Source of the DNA: Blattabacterium cuenoti | Lineage (GTDB): Bacteria; Bacteroidota; Bacteroidia; Flavobacteriales; Blattabacteriaceae | Direction of reading: 5' to 3' | NCBI RefSeq assembly: GCF_014251955.1 | Contig: NZ_CP059203.1 | Coordinates: 1-64,000, forward strand | Length of the DNA: 64,000 nt | In this document: one piece after another, positions 60,798-64,000 of the stretch | Layout: each line of letters opens with the position of its first letter | Numbering within the stretch: position 1 is the stretch's first letter | Translations under genes and position numbers: made by a program | The notes under the pieces: generated by a model | Databases searched by the model: none | Told to the model about the DNA's origin: nothing | Seen by the model: only the letters and a program-made list of their open reading frames with translations

Positions 60798-62248
60798 AAA
60801 AAATGTTTTCTTCCATTGTATTGTCTAAAAAGTATAGACCCCTAAAATGGAACGATGTTATTGGACAAAAAGAAATAACAATTTCTTTAAGAAAAGCAAT
60901 CATAAAAAATCGTTTATCTCAAATTTTGTTATTTCTTGGTCCAAAAGGAGTTGGAAAAAATACATGTGCGCGTCTTTTGTCTCAAGAATTAAATTTTTTT
61001 TCAGAAGGAGAAGACCAATCCTTGAATTTATTTGAAATAAATGGTTTTTTGAAACATTCAGTAGAAGATATTAATGAAATAATCCATCAAATTCGTTTTT
61101 ATCCAAAAAAAGGAAAATATAAAATATTTATTATCAATAATATACATTTTTTTACACAAAAATTTTTTAACGTTTTTTTTAAATTGTTAGAAAAACTACC
61201 TTTACATGTATTATTTATTTTCTGCGAAACAGAAAAAAATAAAATGCTAGATTCTATCATTTCACGTTGTCAAGTTTATGAGTTTAAATCTATTTCTTTA
61301 AAAAACATTTATTTGTATTTGAAAATGATAGCTGAAAAAGAAGATATAGAAATAGAAAATGAAGCTTTATTTGTGATTTCTCAATATGTCAATGGATCAT
61401 TAAGTGATGCCATTTACACTTTTGATAAATTAACTATTCATGAAGAAAAAAAAATATCTAAGGAATTTGTGATGGAAAAACTTGGAATTTTGAATCCTAA
61501 TTATTATTTTCAAATCATTGATTCTCTTTTAGAAGAAAAATCTTTTTATAAAGTATTAATTTTATTAGATAAAATATTAAAAAATAAAATTCATTATATT
61601 CATTTTATAAATGGATTTCTCAAACATCTTAGAGGTTTGTTATTATCTAAATATCCTGAAACAAGACTACTTTTAAAATTAAAAAATCAAACAATTATAC
61701 AATCTTACATACAACAATCAGAAAAAATATCTTATTTTTTTTTAATGAAAGCTTTAATGATTGGTTGTAGAATGGAAAACAAATTAATATTTAGTAAAAA
61801 TCCAAGATTAATAATAGAAATATATCTAATGCAATTATCAAATTATTCTATTAATTTGAAGAAAATTTTTTTTTGTGAAAAATTAAAAAATAAAAAAATT
61901 CAATACTTGCAAGAAAGTTGGAAAAATTTTATACAGAGATTTTCTGATAAAATTAATCCCACTTATTTAAATTCATTGACAAATAAAACACAATTTCACA
62001 TATCATCTTCTAAAAAGAGGATATTTCTGATGATTCCTTCCAAATTAGGAACGACTCGTGAGTTTCTTTTAATACAAACATCTTTTGTTAGATATTTTAG
62101 AAAAAAATTTAACAATCCATATTTAGAATTTAAAATAATGATCCAAGAATCAGAAAATTCAAAAGAACAATACGATTTTCTATCAAAAAAAAACAAGTGT
62201 GTAGAAAAATTAATTAAACGATTAAATTTAAAGGTTTCATCATCATAA
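60794..62248 (+). CDS. dnaX: DNA polymerase III gamma/tau subunit with degenerate ATPase motifs
   Basis: Clamp-loader subunit. The N-terminus SKKYRPLKWNDVIGQKEI and the SRCQVYEF (SRC) motif identify DnaX. Domain III has FINGFLKHLRGLLLSKYPETRLLLKL, and a C-terminal region follows, 484 residues in all. The P-loop GPKGVGKNT (49-57) has asparagine at the usual Ser/Thr. The Walker B region reads IFIINNIHFF, where relatives have IIDEVH, so both acidic residues are Asn (115-116). The cysteine cluster of the zinc module is absent, which may be normal for the lineage. It was likely once an ATPase, and may now be structural only. Confidence 0.87.
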   Translation: MKKMFSSIVLSKKYRPLKWNDVIGQKEITISLRKAIIKNRLSQILLFLGPKGVGKNTCARLLSQELNFFSEGEDQSLNLFEINGFLKHSVEDINEIIHQIRFYPKKGKYKIFIINNIHFFTQKFFNVFFKLLEKLPLHVLFIFCETEKNKMLDSIISRCQVYEFKSISLKNIYLYLKMIAEKEDIEIENEALFVISQYVNGSLSDAIYTFDKLTIHEEKKISKEFVMEKLGILNPNYYFQIIDSLLEEKSFYKVLILLDKILKNKIHYIHFINGFLKHLRGLLLSKYPETRLLLKLKNQTIIQSYIQQSEKISYFFLMKALMIGCRMENKLIFSKNPRLIIEIYLMQLSNYSINLKKIFFCEKLKNKKIQYLQESWKNFIQRFSDKINPTYLNSLTNKTQFHISSSKKRIFLMIPSKLGTTREFLLIQTSFVRYFRKKFNNPYLEFKIMIQESENSKEQYDFLSKKNKCVEKLIKRLNLKVSSS

Positions 62249-62340
62249 GATGATGTTTGATCAATAAATAATTGATTTATTTCATTTGTAGAAATAAAAG
62301 ATATCATTTATCTTTTTCTATCAATTAATGATTTGAATTT

Positions 62341-64000
62341 ATGATTCATTATTTTTCATCCTTTTTTTTAAAAAATGAAAAACAACAAATATTTGTTATT
62401 TTCAACAATAGGAAAAGAAATTTGTATTTCGCTTCTTATTCAGATGAAGAAATTGAAAATGATAGTTCCACTTCCTCCTATGAATCTGGAGGGAGTAGTA
62501 GTGGGGGTAGGAGGAGTAGTAGTAGTAGTAGTAGTACAGGATATGGAGGAACTTCAATAAGAAGTAAAACACCTGTATTGGATAATTTTGGAAGAGATCT
62601 AAATGCTATAGCCATTGAAGGAAAATTAGACCCTGTAGTTGGTAGAGATAAAGAAGTTGAACGTGTCTCTCAAATATTAAGTAGAAGAAAAAAGAATAAT
62701 CCACTCCTCATAGGAGAACCTGGAGTAGGAAAATCAGCTATTGCTGAGGGATTAGCTTTGCGTATTGTACAAAAAAAAGTTTCTAGAGTTTTATATAATA
62801 AAAGAGTAGTCGTATTAGATTTAGCAAGTTTAGTAGCTGGAACTAAATATAGGGGGCAATTTGAAGAAAGAATAAAAGCAATTATAAATGAATCAGAAAA
62901 AAATTCAGATTTAATTCTTTTCATAGATGAAATTCATACTATGATTGGAGCAGGTGGGACTACAGGTTCGTTAGATGCTTCCAACATATTTAAACCTGCT
63001 TTAGCTAGAGGAGATATTCAATGTATTGGTGCCACTACATTAAATGAATACAGACAATATATTGAAAAAGATGGAGCATTAGAACGTAGATTTCAAAAAA
63101 TCATAGTGCAACCTTCTTCAGAAAAAGAAACTATTGAAATATTAAAAAAAATAAAAGGAAAATATGAAAGTCACCATAATGTGATTTATACAGAAGAAGC
63201 AATAAAAGCATGTGTGAATCTCACTGCACGATATATTACGGATCGTTATTTACCAGACAAAGCTATTGATGCATTAGATGAATCTGGATCTCGTGTGCAT
63301 ATTAAAAATATTAAAGTTCCGAAAGAAGTCATTTTTTTAGAAAAAGAATTGGAAAATATTCGTGAAGAAAAATCTAAAGTAGTTAAAAGTCAAAAATATG
63401 AAGAAGCTGCGAAATTACGAGATACAGAAAAACGCATAGAAAAACAATTAATAAAAGCTCAAAAAACATGGGAAGAATCCTCCAAACAAAATAAAGAAAT
63501 TGTTTCAGAAGAAAATGTAGAAGAAGTCATCTCTATGATGAGTGGAATTCCTGTGAATAGAATTGCTCAAGCGGAAATGAAAAAATTGAATAAAATGATA
63601 AATGTTTTGAAAGAAAAAATTATAGGACAAGATGAAGCCGTAGAAAAAATTGTAAAAGCAGTTCAAAGAAATAGAACCGGATTGAAAGATCCCAATAGTC
63701 CTATAGGGTCTTTTATTTTCTTAGGACAAACAGGAGTAGGGAAAACTTATTTGGCAAAAATATTTGCTAAAGAACTATTTGATTCTGAAGAATCATTAGT
63801 GCGTATTGATATGAGTGAATATATGGAAAAATTTTCTGTTTCTAGATTAATAGGAGCTCCACCTGGATATGTAGGATACGAAGAAGGAGGACAATTGACA
63901 GAAATTATACGTCGTAAACCTTATTCTGTCATATTATTAGATGAAATTGAAAAAGCACACCATGAAGTTTTTAATATTTTATTGCAGATACTTGATTACG
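62341..64000 (+). CDS. clpC: ClpC-type AAA+ unfoldase (partial, N-domain missing)
   Basis: Unfolds substrates for ClpP. The frame opens at ATG 62341 (stop at 62329) and runs off the window end. About 75 residues of unrelated and Ser/Gly-rich sequence precede the conserved [15 protein letters not shown]. Next come NBD1 with GEPGVGKSA and FIDEIHT, a UVR-type middle segment ([15 protein letters not shown]), and NBD2 with GQTGVGKTY and [16 protein letters not shown]. The paired N-terminal Clp repeats (about 140 residues in relatives) are absent, and dnaX ends only 92 bp upstream, leaving no room for them. Confidence 0.9.
   Translation, partial: MIHYFSSFFLKNEKQQIFVIFNNRKRNLYFASYSDEEIENDSSTSSYESGGSSSGGRRSSSSSSSTGYGGTSIRSKTPVLDNFGRDLNAIAIEGKLDPVVGRDKEVERVSQILSRRKKNNPLLIGEPGVGKSAIAEGLALRIVQKKVSRVLYNKRVVVLDLASLVAGTKYRGQFEERIKAIINESEKNSDLILFIDEIHTMIGAGGTTGSLDASNIFKPALARGDIQCIGATTLNEYRQYIEKDGALERRFQKIIVQPSSEKETIEILKKIKGKYESHHNVIYTEEAIKACVNLTARYITDRYLPDKAIDALDESGSRVHIKNIKVPKEVIFLEKELENIREEKSKVVKSQKYEEAAKLRDTEKRIEKQLIKAQKTWEESSKQNKEIVSEENVEEVISMMSGIPVNRIAQAEMKKLNKMINVLKEKIIGQDEAVEKIVKAVQRNRTGLKDPNSPIGSFIFLGQTGVGKTYLAKIFAKELFDSEESLVRIDMSEYMEKFSVSRLIGAPPGYVGYEEGGQLTEIIRRKPYSVILLDEIEKAHHEVFNILLQILDY
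62515..62535 (+). repeat. (AGT)7 microsatellite in clpC
   Basis: Seven tandem AGT units encode seven serines in the linker before NBD1. Three more AGT units lie at 62494-62502. Confidence 0.95.

Noticed and set aside
62375..62560. Open frame with long valine/glycine runs
   Set aside because: It is the clpC linker read in the wrong frame. The AGT repeat reads as GTA (Val), and the conserved ClpC sequence continues in the frame starting at 62341.

Overview
This window is about 64 kb of very A+T-rich DNA (roughly three quarters A+T by eye, with many poly-A and poly-T runs). It encodes a reduced gene set of clearly Bacteroidetes/Flavobacteria type. Gene content, gene order (nusA-infB; sucA-sucB; flippase-dut-nucleotidyltransferase; OstA-like next to an aminotransferase), the tmRNA tag and the lack of mobile DNA fit an obligate flavobacterial insect endosymbiont. 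Blattabacterium of cockroaches is the best match. This identification is inferred from protein resemblance, not from a database search.

Layout. 1-5.7 kb: nusA, infB, aspS. 5.7-11.3 kb: ppa, a 2-oxo-acid dehydrogenase E2, the NAD(P)HX repair enzyme, lnt, and the tmRNA on the minus strand. 11.5-17.1 kb: a complete minus-strand cell-elongation operon, mreB-mreC-mreD-mrdA-rodA. 17.2-28.3 kb: folK, then mainly envelope genes (LptD-like, ridA, OstA/LptA-like, an aminotransferase, a frameshifted truA, an ABC exporter, a SurA-like chaperone, lptB). 28.3-38.4 kb: thiN, an NAD(P)H oxidoreductase, mdh, gcvP, tsaD, a sugar nucleotidyltransferase, a degenerate dut, a flippase, clpP. 38.4-38.8 kb: three minus-strand tRNA genes (Arg-TCT, Pro-TGG, Ser-GCT). 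39-45 kb: a 7TM-HD phosphodiesterase, an Lrp regulator, tatA, a lytic transglycosylase, recA, a metallo-hydrolase. 45.1-45.5 kb: the longest gene-free spacer. 45.5-56.4 kb: ccsBA-type cytochrome c biogenesis, an acyltransferase, alaS, sucA, sucB. 56.4-64 kb: a decayed PBP1-like gene, a TPR protein, an esterase, a LolD-like ATPase, sucC, dnaX, and clpC, which runs off the window end.

How the genes work together. The cell keeps TCA-cycle enzymes (mdh, sucA, sucB, sucC), glycine cleavage, respiratory cytochrome c maturation, translation and quality control (alaS, aspS, tmRNA, clpP, clpC), and an unusually full set for wall and outer-membrane assembly. The only DNA-binding transcription factor seen is one Lrp/AsnC protein.

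The most interesting signals are signs of decay and of odd mutation. They include a 48-bp perfect loopless palindrome inside thiN and other long inverted repeats inside genes. Triplet microsatellites (AGT, AAT) sit in protein linkers. DnaX has lost key Walker A and B residues, the dUTPase has lost its catalytic motifs, and ClpC lacks its N-domain. truA is broken only at a poly-A run, which suggests possible rescue by transcriptional slippage. I found no CRISPR array, insertion sequence, prophage or clearly new multi-gene system.
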